A DNA stretch of 64,000 nt from Heliocidaris tuberculata (GCA_025618425.1 CM046851.1:1358599-1422598); one strand, 5' to 3'. Counted from the stretch's first letter, positions 9,787-19,935 are shown. A program made the numbers and translations. Notes: generated by a model not told the origin, from the sequence alone.

Positions 9787-10832
9787 TCCATGAACCTTTT
9801 GATAACTTGTCGGAAAGCCCACGAGACCGACAATATCGGTCCATTAACCCTCTTATAACTTGTCGGAAAGCCCACGAGACCGACAATATCGGTCCATGAA
9901 CCCTCTGATAACTTGTCGGAAAGCCCACGAGACCGACAATATCGGTCCATGAACCCTCTGATAACTTGTCGGAAAGCCCACGAGACCGACAATATCGGTC
10001 CATGAACCCTCTGATAACTTGTCGGAAAGCCCACGAGACCGACAATATCAGTCCATGCACCCTTTGATGACTTGTCGGAAAGCCCACGAGACCGACAATA
10101 TCGGTCCATGGACCCTCTGATAACTTGTCGGAAAGCCCACGAGACCGACAATATCGGTCCATGAACCCTCTGATAACTTGTCGGAAAGCCCACGAGACCG
10201 ACAATATTGGTCCATGAACCCTCTGATAACTTGTCGGAAAGCCCACGAGACCGACAATATCGGTCGATGAACCCTACGATAGCTTGTGGGAAAGCCCACG
10301 GGACCGACAATATCGGTCCATGAACCCTTTGATAACTTGTGGGAAAGCCCACGAGACCGACAATATCGGTCCATGAACCCTCTGATAACTAATTGTCGGA
10401 AAGCCCACGAGACCGAAAATATCTGTCCATGAACCCTCTGATAACTTGTCGGAAAGCCCACGAGACCGACAATATCAGTCCATGCACCCTTTGATGACTT
10501 GTCGGAAAGCCCACGAGACCGACAATATCGGTCCATGGACCCTCTGATAACTTGTCGGAAAGCCCACGAGACCGACAATATCGGTCCATGAACCCTCTGA
10601 TAACTTGTCGGAAAGCCCACGAGACCGACAATATTGGTCCATGAACCCTCTGATAACTTGTCGGAAAGCCCACGAGACCGACAATATCGGTCCATGAACC
10701 CTACGATAGCTTGTGGGAAAGCCCACGGGACCGACAATATCGGTCCATGAACCCTTTGATAACTTGTCGGAAAGCCCACGAGACCGACAATATCGGTCCA
10801 TGAACCCTCTGATAACTTGTCGGAAAGCCGAC
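9787..10832. repeat. 53-bp satellite, about 20 copies with higher-order structure
   Basis: Head-to-tail 53-bp monomers with the core ACTTGTCGGAAAGCCCACG and GACCGACAATATCGGTCC. Variant monomers recur in the same order: GTCCATGCACCC at 10051 and 10478, GTCCATGGACCC, ATTGGTCC, and the ACGATAGCTTGTGGG pair. This gives a higher-order unit of eight monomers (424 bp plus a 3-bp insertion near 10389). Each monomer holds two competing short inverted repeats (TTGTCGG with CCGACAA; GACCGA with TCGGTC). Because 53 is not a multiple of 3 and the monomer lacks minus-strand stops in any frame, frames up to 320 codons run through it. These are best regarded as satellite artefacts. It lies in intron 1 of the metalloproteinase gene. 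Confidence 0.95.
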
Positions 10833-11221
10833 GTCGGTCTTTTGGGCTCTCAATCTTATGGGTCATCGAGACGCCGAATTGCACATGATATACAACAGAA
10901 ACATTAAAAGACACTGCATAAAACACATAAAATGTTTGAATTCGAATGAATAAAAAGAAATATCTGTCACGCTTAAAATCTAGTTCTGATTTAGTTAAAA
11001 GTAAAAACATTTTTGTTTAAACTTTCCTCTCAGATGAAAGCCTGGTGGTTAAAGGTAATACGCAGTGTTGGTGGAAAAAAAACTAGGAGGGGGGTAAAAA
11101 CTTATTCAAATTCTCTATAGTCGATAGTGTGATACATCATGCATGCGTGCAAGGTGAACACAGCCCCTTAAAAGTTTGCTCTGGAATAATTTATGTCTGC
11201 ACTCTAAAATAACTGAAAAAC
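10833..11221. other. intron sequence, nothing recognised
   Basis: Unique-looking AT-rich DNA between the satellite and the hairpin repeats. Confidence 0.5.
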
Positions 11222-11316
11222 TGCGGGAGTAGACGTATAGTTGTATAGTTTCGTGTGATCTGATTGGTTAAAACTATACATCTATTCCGGACTGCGGGAG
11301 TAGATGTATAGTTGTA
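11222..11316. repeat. TATAGTT hairpin repeat, left part
   Basis: Contains AGTAGACGTATAGTTGTATAG and the inverted AACTATACATCTATTCC around GATCTGATTGGTTAA. The unit is an inverted repeat that recurs at 12872-13175. The copy is interrupted at 11315-11316 by the TA-flanked element at 11317-12871. Confidence 0.8.
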
Positions 11317-11530
11317 CACAGCAAAAACGCTGTTTAAAATTTCGCTGTTTAAAATTGTGCTGTTTAAATTTTAAACAATATTTTTAAAAGACGGACCCTG
11401 TATTTTAAAAAACTGCTGTTTAAGACATCAATGATATTGTAGAATAATCTTTTAAACAACGTTGTTTAAAAAGATTGAAAATTCGCGCTAGACGGGTTTC
11501 CTTCTCCGCCAAACACGGCCGGGCTTCATC

Positions 11531-11600
11531 ATGGCGGATGACTTTGTGGTTGACATGTTGCAGAAGTTCCAAAGGCCGGAGCTGATTGATACATTCAGAG
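11531..11600 (+). CDS. exon-like fragment inside a transposon
   Basis: ATG at 11531 in good context (ATCATGG) opens MADDFVVDMLQKFQRPELID, then TFR, and ends at a consensus donor AG|GTAAGC (GT at 11601-11602), phase 1. A second, inverted and decayed copy of its last ~35 bp and the following intron starts at about 12452 and runs leftward; there the donor is mutated from GT to GA. The short peptide resembles the first helices of SAM-like or DEATH-like N-termini, but this is weak. It may be a captured host first exon or the first exon of the transposon's own lost gene. Confidence 0.55.
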
Positions 11601-11777
11601 GTAAGCATTTAGACTAAATATATTGTAATCTGATCGAGTTTATACTCAAGACATATTTGTGCTGCCATGACTTCTATATGGTATCTAGATCTAAGCCACA
11701 GTAACATAATTAATTATGATTTAGACCTGCAACTTTGCAAGCCGCCCTTCCAGCGTAGCGCAGCGCAGTTTATATAA

Positions 11778-12195
11778 GGCCACCGCACACCTTATGATCG
11801 GTCTGCGATCCGATTTGTGAAATAAATCGCTATAGCATAAAATATTGGCATTTTAACAAATGAACTCTACCCTATTCATGTTCTGAAAAGTAATATGTAT
11901 ACTAAGCATAGGGTTTGGGTGAGCTGTCAGCTTTCTACAGGGAATAAGGGCAAAATTAGTTTCAAATCGTAGGCAGTCGTATGATTTTTGTGACGTCACT
12001 ACGACTGAGAGCCGATTTGGCCATTCCACCGACTAGAAAACTCGGCAAAGGCCGTATTATCGATTTTACTATCTGTGTGACTATGCAGACACTCAATCAA
12101 AAATATTTTTCGTTTTCAAATGATTTGTCAAATGATATTACATTTTTCTTCTGAAATCGGATCGCAGACCGATCGTAAGGTGTGCGGTGGCCTTA
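11778..12195. mobile_element. nested MITE
   Basis: Terminal inverted repeats of about 40 bp: AAGGCCACCGCACACCTTAT plus GATCGGTCTGCGATCCGATTT at the left, with the inverse AAATCGGATCGCAGACCGATC and GTAAGGTGTGCGGTGGCCTT at the right. It lies between the arms of the larger palindrome. Confidence 0.75.
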
Positions 12196-12459
12196 AGCTG
12201 CACACAGTGAACGCGCGCGTGGGTCCGGTCCTATACTGTATGTGCAAATAACTTAAACTGCGCTGCGCTGCAAAGTTCCAGGTCTACATCATAATTTATT
12301 TTGTGGATGTGGTCTAGATCTAGACATCATGTAGATGTCACAGCAGTACAAATATGTCTTGATTAAATATATTGTAATCTCGATCAGATTACAATATATT
12401 TAATCTAAATGCTTTCCTCTGAACGTATTCAGCTCTGGCATTTGGAACTTACTTGTGTA

Positions 12460-12850
12460 CAACAGCCTTAAACAACCGTGTATGTTTAAACTCATCTGTA
12501 GGCCCTATATAATGTTTGAAACAATTATTTTGAACAACAACTTTGAATGTATTTTTTAAACAACAGTTGTGCAAAAAGTTTTAAACAACTTAATTTAAAC
12601 AACCTAGATGTTTTAAACAATTTTTTAAAAACAACAAACAATAGTTGTGAAAAATTTTTTAAACAACTGTGTGTGTTTAAACAACTAAATTTAAACAACC
12701 TAGTTGTTTAAAAGCCGTTGTTTAAAAAAAATTGTTTACAATTTTAAACAAAAGGCTGTTTAAAGTTTAAACAACCTTAGTTGTTTAACATTTTAAACAA
12801 CAGTTGTTAGAGTGACCGGCTTAAACAGCTTTAAAAATTTTGAAGAGTTA
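12460..12850. repeat. TTTAAACAAC motif cluster
   Basis: About twenty irregularly spaced copies of TTTAAACAAC or its complement GTTGTTTAAA. A smaller cluster lies at 11325-11480 at the other end of the same transposon. The motif is half of a palindrome (GTTTAAAC). Confidence 0.85.
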
Positions 12851-12871
12851 TTTAAAATATTTTTTACTGTG

Positions 12872-13175
12872 TATAGTTTCCTGTGTTCTGATTGGTTAAA
12901 ACTATACATCTATTCCGGACTGCGAGAGTAGATGTATAGCTGTATAGTTTCCTGTGATCTGATTGGTTAAAACTATACATCTACTCTACAGCAGTACGGA
13001 TGTATAGTTGTTCGTATTTATGGCACTTTGGCCCGCTTTCTGTACAACTATGCAACTATGCATGCGTAGCTGCGAACAGTTGCACAGTTGTATAGTTGTA
13101 TAGTTTCCTGTGTTCTGATTGGTCAAAACTATACATCTACTCGACAGTTGTATAGTTGTATAGTTTGGCATGTTT
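12872..13175. repeat. TATAGTT hairpin repeat, right part and further copies
   Basis: Three further units of the hairpin repeat seen at 11222-11316, each pairing GTAGATGTATAG with CTATACATCTAC around a TTTCCTGTGATCTGATTGG-like loop. Confidence 0.85.
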
Positions 13176-13289
13176 ATGTCGTTTTTCGTCCGTGATACAC
13201 GCCTACCATGTTGCGCCTGTTAAATGGGAATAATAGCTGAAGTCAAGGAGTTATCACAGAACTCCTTGCTGAATTGCTCCCTAGAGGGT

Positions 13290-13445
13290 TCTAAGACACA
13301 TGCTCGGGCGATAACTGCCATGGGCACTCTCAGAAACTAACCAAATTCGTAAATGCAACCCTGGACTAAACACTATAAATAACCCTAGCCCTAACCCTAA
13401 AATTACCCTAAAACCCAACTGCAACCCCAAACTTACTGTTGGTAT
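13290..13445 (-). repeat. dispersed repeat with telomere-like TTAGGG segment, copy 1
   Basis: Contains CCCTAGCCCTAACCCTAA and GGTTGCATTTAC-like flanks on the complementary strand. The same order (GCAATTGGGTTTTA, then TTAGGGTTAGGG) is found at about 17340-17520 and 19770-19935 on the plus strand. Confidence 0.6.
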
Positions 13446-14285
13446 TCTACTAAATCAGTTAAACCCGACACTCGGTCTAAAGGCGTATTTAACAAAAGGA
13501 GGAAAATAGACCTCGGTCTATTTTCCCTTATTAAAACTCTACAGACCAAGGGAAGGATTTAAATTTTACCAGAAAACGGGCCTATATCTTTGACGAAATG
13601 AATCCAATAGCAAAATAATGTCAAAGGAGCAAATGTCGGATCACACCAATGCAGAAAAAGTATGGAGCAGTGGGTCAACATTTTCAAATAAATTGGGTAA
13701 AATTTTCATCCTATATATTGGGTTAAAAAGGAAAATGCATCTTTACTCATTATTAAGTAAATTCCACGGAATTTTGGGTATAAGTTATCCAATCTTGCGT
13801 TAAATCTTACTCAACAAATATGCATGTTCCCTTTTTACCCAGTATTGAATAATTATTGTACCCAACTTATTTTAGAGTATGTTGTAAATGTCTCCCACAC
13901 AATGTGGGAAAACAAGCAATAAATTCAAACGATAGCTTCAAGCTAAACGATTTGTCTTCACAATACCATGCAAAATGCTTCTAAACCCAGCGATATTTCG
14001 TGATATCCTATACGTTAGGTTCCACCACCATAATCAAGTACCATTTTGGAATAGTGAAACTATTACTTATTTGAATGAATCATAGTGTGAATGCGGTCTC
14101 CTTTCCATATTTCACTTTCCGGAGGCAAAACAAAAGAGAGAAAAGACTGAAAAGAAAAACAATTTCTAACTAAAAAACAAAAATGTTCATTTTGTAAATC
14201 ACTAAGATTTGTAGAAAGAATCGACAAAACTCAAGGAGGGGTTGGGAGGTTAAAGAATCAGTGGTGGGTGAAATAAAATACTGGA
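13446..14285. other. intron sequence, nothing firm
   Basis: A short imperfect inverted repeat occurs at 13505-13530 (AAAATAGACCTCGGTCTATTTT). TTGGGTAAAA-like motifs recur at 13690-13860 and may be a decayed MITE. No coding signal. Confidence 0.4.
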
Positions 14286-14418
14286 ATGCTTACTGATTAG
14301 GAATGGTAAAAGTGGTTTGTAAGTCCACATCTTTTTTTCTTTCCTCTTTTGTTGTTGTTGTTGTTGAATTGTCACTTTTTATCGTTATGATACCTGGATA
14401 ATATAATAAGATACATAC

Positions 14419-14499
14419 CACTGCCTCTTGTGTTTGATTAACTGCAAGGCTTGAAGACACAGCGCAAGCCAACAGGAGAATAACAAGAACCCCTTTCAT
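14419..14499 (-). CDS. matrix metalloproteinase, signal-peptide exon (exon 1)
   Basis: ATG at 14499-14497 opens MKGVLVILLLACAVSSSLAV followed by NQTQEAV. This is a short basic start, a hydrophobic core and small residues before a likely cleavage after SSSLA: a standard secretory signal. The exon ends in phase 0 at a GTATGT donor (14418-14417). The next metalloproteinase exon on this strand (8331-8226) also begins in phase 0, and a signal peptide is what this secreted family needs first. About 100 bp upstream is a TATA-like box. Joining this exon to the metalloproteinase is inferred from strand, phase, order and the absence of any competing gene. The signal exon itself is well supported. Confidence 0.75.
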
Positions 14500-14601
14500 T
14501 TTTTCGCCCCGTGTTTCTTGTCGCAAAATCCAGGAAGACCACTTCGAACCTTTTTCTTGAGCTCTGTTGTGATCGTGTGGTTGACTATTTAGAAAGATTC
14601 C

Positions 14602-14610
14602 CCTTTTATC
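14602..14610 (-). promoter_or_regulatory. TATA-like box of the metalloproteinase gene
   Basis: GATAAAAGG on the minus strand, about 103 bp upstream of the start codon. This would place transcription start near 14575 and give a leader of about 75 bases. Confidence 0.5.
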
Positions 14611-14869
14611 CTTTCACTGAAACATTTTCTGCCTTTGAAAACCAATTAAGATGTATAAGATAATAGACTGATTATGATTGGGTCATCATAATCAAGGTTA
14701 GAATACATATATTATATTAAAAAATTTTTGGTGAAACACAAACAAACATAATATAACGTCATCGTATCGCTCCAACTTTTAGCAAACAAGGATTTCAACT
14801 AAATCTCTTTCACGCAGAGTTGTGGTGTGGCTTGGTTTAATGACATGCAACCGCATAGATAGTGTAAAT

Positions 14870-14960
14870 GATAATAATGATATGGTTTCATTAAACCCAT
14901 TCAAGGTAGCCTCATCAGTATAAGCGCTCTTCCTGAGGGACCTACAAAGTACTAAATACG
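14870..14960 (-). mobile_element. SINE family 2, partial copy
   Basis: Shares the 3' half of the SINE at 8990-9245 (GGTAGCCTCATCAGTAT and the CTTCCTGAGGGACCT segment). No tRNA head is left. Confidence 0.6.
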
Positions 14961-15889
14961 TCATAACTCCCACAATTTGGCCACATATATGACATATCTT
15001 TTTCATGAATATCATACATAACCTTGGTAAAGATTAATTTCGATGATAAAAGCCACAAACCGGACCTGTAAAGTTCCAGAACGGAGCTCTGCAAATTTGT
15101 GAATGCTGGGCGTTCGGTGTGTGAAATGAGATAGAACTGACGAGGTGAAAATACGCAAATATTTTGAAATCTTTCGGGAACCGCATTTACATCATTATCG
15201 GCCTTCATTTATCTTTAGAAGATGACTATCCATGGCACCACCACAAAAAGGAAACAAAACTAAAAAAAAAATATATATATATATATTTTTTTTTAAATCA
15301 CAGTTTCATAAGGTGTTATTTGGTATTTGAGAGAATGATAGAACATAAATCCTCAGATTCGAGTTTATATTCATAATGGGCACCTTTGATATGGCTATGG
15401 ATTTTAAAGCCTCAGATTTACAAAACTTTAGTAGGAATTTCAGAAAACCGATTAGATGGGTTTTACAATAGTAAGCATCCGCAAAAAAGAAACAAAGCAA
15501 ATGAACAAATGAACAAAAACAAGCAAACTAAGACACAAACAAAAAATATAATGCCACTGCGATATCTGTTGAAGTGGATTTCAAAACATTAATTATTTTG
15601 AATGTATGAAAGATTTAGATGGTTTATACATGTGAAAAGGACAGCAAGTGGTTTTGAAAATTGTGTTGATTTTTTTTTAACACGTAGAAATACTTCTTTC
15701 CGTCTTTGAGATAATTTGATGCAAATCCTTGATATGAACTTATGAAACCATATACAGGTGATAAGGGGTGCAGACAGTTGATGGAAGATCCATTTTTGTT
15801 GTGCGAAACTCATTGGGCCGTATAGCTGAAGCTATGGAATAGACTCAAAGAAAAAAATGAAACAGTTAAAGATGCAAGAATATTCCTTC
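14961..15889. other. intergenic, nothing recognised
   Basis: AT-rich. A short (AT)n run occurs near 15272-15286. No coding or repeat signature. Confidence 0.45.
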
Positions 15890-16095
15890 TTAGTGATAAA
15901 TGAATTATCAAAAAATGAAATATAATAAAAATCAAACATTGCTGATCCAAAGCCCCAAAATATGTTATTCTTTTGTCAATAACTGAGTGGGTAGGGGTAC
16001 AAAATATCAAATCTCGTATAAAATTCCGAGGATTTTTTGTTTTTACATAAAAATTGACGCAAACCTTTTTCCATATACTTTTTTAACAGACCCGG

Positions 16096-16411
16096 TGGGT
16101 GTTTCATAAAGCTGTTCGTAAAGTTACCCATGAATACGAACGACTTGAATATGAAGTGCCAGATAGGATGCCCAAAGTTTTTCCTGATGTTTTAACAAAG
16201 TGTGATTGTATTTTCAATAACCTCAATTAAATTATGACAAAAAATATACTTTGCATTAAAAATGTTTGTTATTAGAATGTTTATCTACATCTGCACAGTT
16301 CAACTTTAGTTGATGCAGTTAAAAATGATTGAGCATCCCATTTGGCTTGTCATTTTTAAGTCATTCGTAAAGTCATGCGTAACTTTACGAACAGCTTTAT
16401 AAAACACCCCC
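16096..16411. mobile_element. fold-back MITE, GGGTGTTTCATAAAG type
   Basis: Terminal inverted repeats start TGGGTGTTTCATAAAGCTG and continue TTCGTAAAGTTAC; they reappear inverted as GTAACTTTACGAACAGCTTTATAAAACACC at 16379-16409. Confidence 0.85.
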
Positions 16412-16541
16412 TGGGGCCTGTAACATAAAGAGATACAATCAATCTTATGATCAATTGTAACTCTTCAGTACATGGTTTGCCATAGACTTACGATTGATAT
16501 CGATCGTAAGATTGACTGTATCTCTTTATGTTACAGGCCCC
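16412..16541. mobile_element. fold-back MITE, GGCCTGTAACATAAAG type, copy 1
   Basis: A ~130-bp near-perfect palindrome beginning GGGGCCTGTAACATAAAGAG and ending CTCTTTATGTTACAGGCCCC. A second copy is at 20172-20296. Confidence 0.92.
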
Positions 16542-16745
16542 CGGTCTGTTAAAAAGGTATATGGAAAAAGGTTTGCGTCAATTTTTGTGTAAAAACAAAA
16601 TCCTCGGAATTTTATACGAGATTTGATATTTGCACCCCTACCCACTCAGTTATTGACAAAAGAATAACACATTTTGGGCTTTGGATCAGCATTGTTTGAA
16701 TTTTATTATATTTTATTTTTTGCTCTTAATTAATTGATCATTAAG

Positions 16746-17339
16746 AAGGAACATTCTGAAGAAAGAAAAATCTTTTAGAAAAAAGAGTTCTCTCTCTCTC
16801 TCTTTCTGTGACATAACACATTGCGATCAATTTGCAAATCAAATATTCCCCATATTCCCAGTAATCTAAACTTTAAACAGTGTAAGTGGTACATCTGCAC
16901 ACCCTAGTCAGTTGCACCGGGAGGAAAGACCCAAAGGGTTAAAATGTTTAAGTTAGATTTTCCCTTCCAGGCATAGATGTCACCAAACACTTAATAATAA
17001 TAACAATAACAATTTTCTTACTCTGTTCAATTTCTCAGACTTTCAGTAATCTGTTTCTACTAAGGCCAACGTTGTCATTGAAAGAAAATAGCCATTGCAC
17101 TAATTTGTCATAAAACAATTTGAAAAAATAAAAGAAAAAAGGCGAACTGATGATTAATATCCTTCAAAGATCATTGAAACAGTTGAACGGACAACAACAA
17201 CAACAACAACAAAAGAAGAAGAAAAAACGGTCGGTATTATTCTGTCCGACCGGACAATATTTACCTCAGACATTTTCTTTGATCTTTTTAATTAATCGAT
17301 GGAAATAGTAGGGAAAGAAACGCGAAGCCAAGGTAATAT
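16746..17339. other. intergenic, simple repeats only
   Basis: Contains a CT run (about 16789-16805) and a (CAA)n(GAA)n stretch near 17192-17225. No gene signal. Confidence 0.5.
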
Positions 17340-17520
17340 TTTCAAAAAGGATATGCTAGTTGCTCCGTCATATGCTCCGGCGAAATTTGGGCCGGGTTTT
17401 ATTTCGTCAAATATTATAGGGTTTATGGTCAGGCCGGGTTGCAATTGAGTTTTAGATTAGGTTTAGGGATAGGTATGGATTAGGTATAATTTTTGGTATA
17501 GGGTTGAAGTAAAAGAATCC
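17340..17520 (+). repeat. dispersed repeat with TTAGGG-like segment, copy 2
   Basis: GCTCCGGCGAAATTTGGGCC, then TTATTTCGTC, GCAATTGAGTTTTAGATTAGG and TTTAGGGATAGG. The layout is colinear with 19770-19935. Confidence 0.7.
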
Positions 17521-17539
17521 GGTTAGTGCATGTAGAATT

Positions 17540-17943
17540 ATCATTATTATTAAGTATTATTATTATTAAGTATTTGGCGTCACCTGTGCCTGGGAGGGGA
17601 AAAGCGAACTGAATCACTGTAACCCTCGGGTCTCTTCTCCCTATATAACTGATTGGGATGTGCAGGTATACTACTACACCAGGGTTTCCCCCTACTCTTC
17701 ATCGAATAGTGCGGTGGGTTCTTAACGTGCAAAGGTGGTGACTCTCCTTTACAAAGGGCCTCCATTTAAGATCCTATCCGAGGGACGGAGTGTTTTCCAC
17801 TGTAAAATAGCCTACGCCTATGAAACAGGGGAGGGGCACGTTAACACATAACGCCGGCTTCAGTCATCTGCCCAGGGTGGATTCGAACCCACGATCTTTG
17901 GTTCGACAGGCAGACGCTTTACCGACTGAGCCAACTCGCCTTC
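17540..17943 (-). mobile_element. tRNA-derived SINE, family 3
   Basis: Reading leftward from 17943: the A box TGGCTCAGTCGG and B box GGGTTCGAATCC surround a loop like tRNA-Asp (CTGTCGA). A ~300-bp body follows and ends in an ATT/AAGTATT tail at about 17540-17578. It appears full length. Confidence 0.85.
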
Positions 17944-17964
17944 GATTGACCCCTTCGATTATTA

Positions 17965-18230
17965 TTCAATTTAAAGAGCAGTTTGAGTTCTGGGAAAGGT
18001 GAAAAATAATATGTGAGCTTTCTAATTCTTTCTTTTTTAGTCTGGAAGAATATCATAGCAGAAATGTCCACTGAAAGGATTGCTTTTCAAATACCCTTAT
18101 ACTCGAAATATGACAAGAAACAGCTGAAGTGTTTGGCCCGAACATTCATGCCAATGACTTGTGTGCGCAGTACCATAATAACCAGTACGGTGCTTTTTCA
18201 GCGAGATTGGGTCAATTTGTTATCATGACG
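17965..18230. repeat. dispersed repeat, copy 2 of 3
   Basis: GTTTGAGTTCTGGGAAAGGT, GTGAGCTTTC and GTCTGGAAGAATATCATA match the copy at 18755-19010; the family is also at 2060-2160. Confidence 0.7.
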
Positions 18231-18444
18231 ATGCTTCTAAACCTCTCAGCATACACCAAATCTTATGTAGACATGATAAACCTTTCCCAATTGCTTTGAA
18301 AGTTTCTTTTACAATGTAATTTTTTATTACCAGAACTAAACTTTATCTTTAAACTGTTTACAGCGTCCGAATTATCTCTTTCCCAATATTCTTCAAGTTT
18401 TGAAGAAAGTAGATTTTGTCATTATTCATTTTCTCCATTCAAGC

Positions 18445-18510
18445 ACCCCCCCCCCCCTCTCTCTCTCTGTGTCTGTCTCTCTTCTCTCTCTCTCTTTCTT
18501 GCTCTTTAAT
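18445..18510. repeat. poly-C and CT microsatellite
   Basis: A C13 run followed by (CT)n with a few interruptions. Confidence 0.9.
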
Positions 18511-18754
18511 GGTCTCATCCTTCGTCTTTTTCCCCTCTCCAATTGTTCATGTTGATCTCTCTTTCTCTTTCTTTTGTCCCAACTCATCCACAAGCTTCGC
18601 CACATCATTCGAAATACGATGCATTTGTTTAGTACATTGAATGTAGCAAAGTGATTTCGCCTATGCCATATTTTACACAAAAACTCCATGATGTTTATAT
18701 TACTGGAAGTAAACAAAATATCATCATACATCATGTCTATGGCTATATGCAGTA

Positions 18755-19010
18755 TATAGTTTAAAAGAAGTTTGAGTTCTCGTAAAGGTGACAAATCTTT
18801 TGTGAGCTTTCTCACTCTTTTCATGTCAGTGTGGAATAATATCATATAGAAGAATGATCCTTTGAAAATAAAAGCTCTTCAACTGCTCCCACATCAGAAA
18901 TATGAGAAATAGCTGCAGTGTTTGGACCAAACATTCATGCCACATGTATGTGTAGTCCAAAAATACACATTTCTGTGTGCATTGCATGTGCTTTTCAGCT
19001 CTTTCTGCCA
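18755..19010. repeat. dispersed repeat, copy 3 of 3
   Basis: Colinear with 17965-18230, including the ACATTCATGCCA and GAAATATGA segments. Confidence 0.7.
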
Positions 19011-19769
19011 ATAATGGAAACTATATTTATTTTTTTCCATAAATTATGCATGTACCTTGCACCCATTGGACAATAGGCTTACTTTGAAGCATGCAAACCA
19101 GATTATTTCTTTTAGCACTGATCATAATTTATTCAACAGTATATTCTTCCTATGAATTTGCTTAAGTCATAGTATAAAACCTTTGTTTTTTCCTCATCCA
19201 GTACCCACTTTCTTTATCCCACCATCAATATTCTTTGAATAAGGTGTACCTATTGATTTGTTATGAATGTACTATTTTTAATGTCTTTTTAATACTATTG
19301 TCTTTTGTGCAGTATGCTTGTGTCATTATTAATGTAAATTGTATTCAATTCAGCCGCAAGGCTGCCATGTACAATAAATGTTTTTTATACCACAATAAAT
19401 AAATGATTAAATAAAAAGACTGAATCTATTTCTTATCATATAAGTGATTCCAAAACCCAACAGTAGCCTATACACCAATTCTTATGTACTACATAATCAA
19501 CCTTTCCAAATGCTTCCAGACCCTTTCTTTTACAATGTAGTTACATTGTAAAACAACTCAACTTCATCCTTAACTGCAAGCACATATTACTCTCATTGAT
19601 TTCTATAGTGTTTTTCACACAAACAAAAAACAAAAACAAAACAAAAAACAAACAAACCAAGAATAATGGAACCTACGAAAGAAAAGATCGGAAATTTAAT
19701 TTGCATAAACTACGTAAAGTTTTATATCATGCTAAGAGGATTTTATTTTAAATATATCATGCCATATTG
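19011..19769. other. intergenic; possible LINE 3' end
   Basis: At 19340-19420, GCCGCAAGGCTGCCATGTAC followed by AATAAATG and a second AATAAATAAATG looks like the 3' end of a retroposon. An A/CAAAA-rich run is at 19620-19660. No coding sequence. Confidence 0.35.
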
Positions 19770-19935
19770 GGCGATCCGACCTTTGCTCCGGCGACAACTG
19801 CTCCTGGCGTTATTTCGTCCAAAGTATAAGGTTGGGAATAGGACTGCAATTGGGTTTTAAGGTAGGTTTAGGGTTAGGGTTAGCTACGATATTAGGTCCA
19901 GAGGTCAGCAATTTGATTATTATATGTTGTAGGAA
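19770..19935 (+). repeat. dispersed repeat with TTAGGG-like segment, copy 3
   Basis: Contains GCAATTGGGTTTTAAGG, TTTAGGGTTAGGGTTAG and a GCTCCGGCGACAA start, in the same order as at 17340-17520. Confidence 0.7.

Larger units (their letters stand above)
11317..12871. mobile_element. 1.55-kb TA-flanked transposon carrying an inverted exon duplication
   Basis: The left end is CACAGCAAAAACGCTGTTTAAA. The right end, inverted, is CACAGTAAAAAATATTTTAAA. The element is flanked by TA at 11315-11316 and 12872-12873, and removing it restores the GTTGTATAGTTTCC of the surrounding repeat. TA duplication fits the Tc1/mariner type. Inside are nested inverted repeats. An outer pair (about 11566-11810 and 12150-12452) includes the end of a coding exon. 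An inner pair starts GGCCACCGCACACCTTA (about 11780 and its inverse ending about 12195). The flanks of these arms are crowded with TTTAAACAAC motifs. No complete transposase is present, so the element must be non-autonomous. Confidence 0.8.
15890..16745. repeat. large inverted repeat with two MITEs in its centre
   Basis: The left arm, about 15890-16095, is repeated inverted at about 16541-16745. Shared landmarks include CTGATCCAAAGCCC, TTGTCAATAACTGAGTGGG, CCGAGGATTTT and TTTTTCCATATAC. The arms are about 90 percent identical by eye and ~200 bp long. The whole centre consists of the two fold-back elements at 16096-16411 and 16412-16541. Confidence 0.85.

Noticed and set aside
9787..10832. CRISPR-like array of direct repeats
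   Set aside because: The repeats are contiguous 53-bp monomers without unique spacers, in a eukaryotic genome.
9696..11010. Minus-strand reading frames of 94-320 codons with a GFPTSYQRVHG repeat
   Set aside because: The 53-bp satellite has no stops in any of the three minus frames, so long frames are automatic; there is no start, splice or family evidence.
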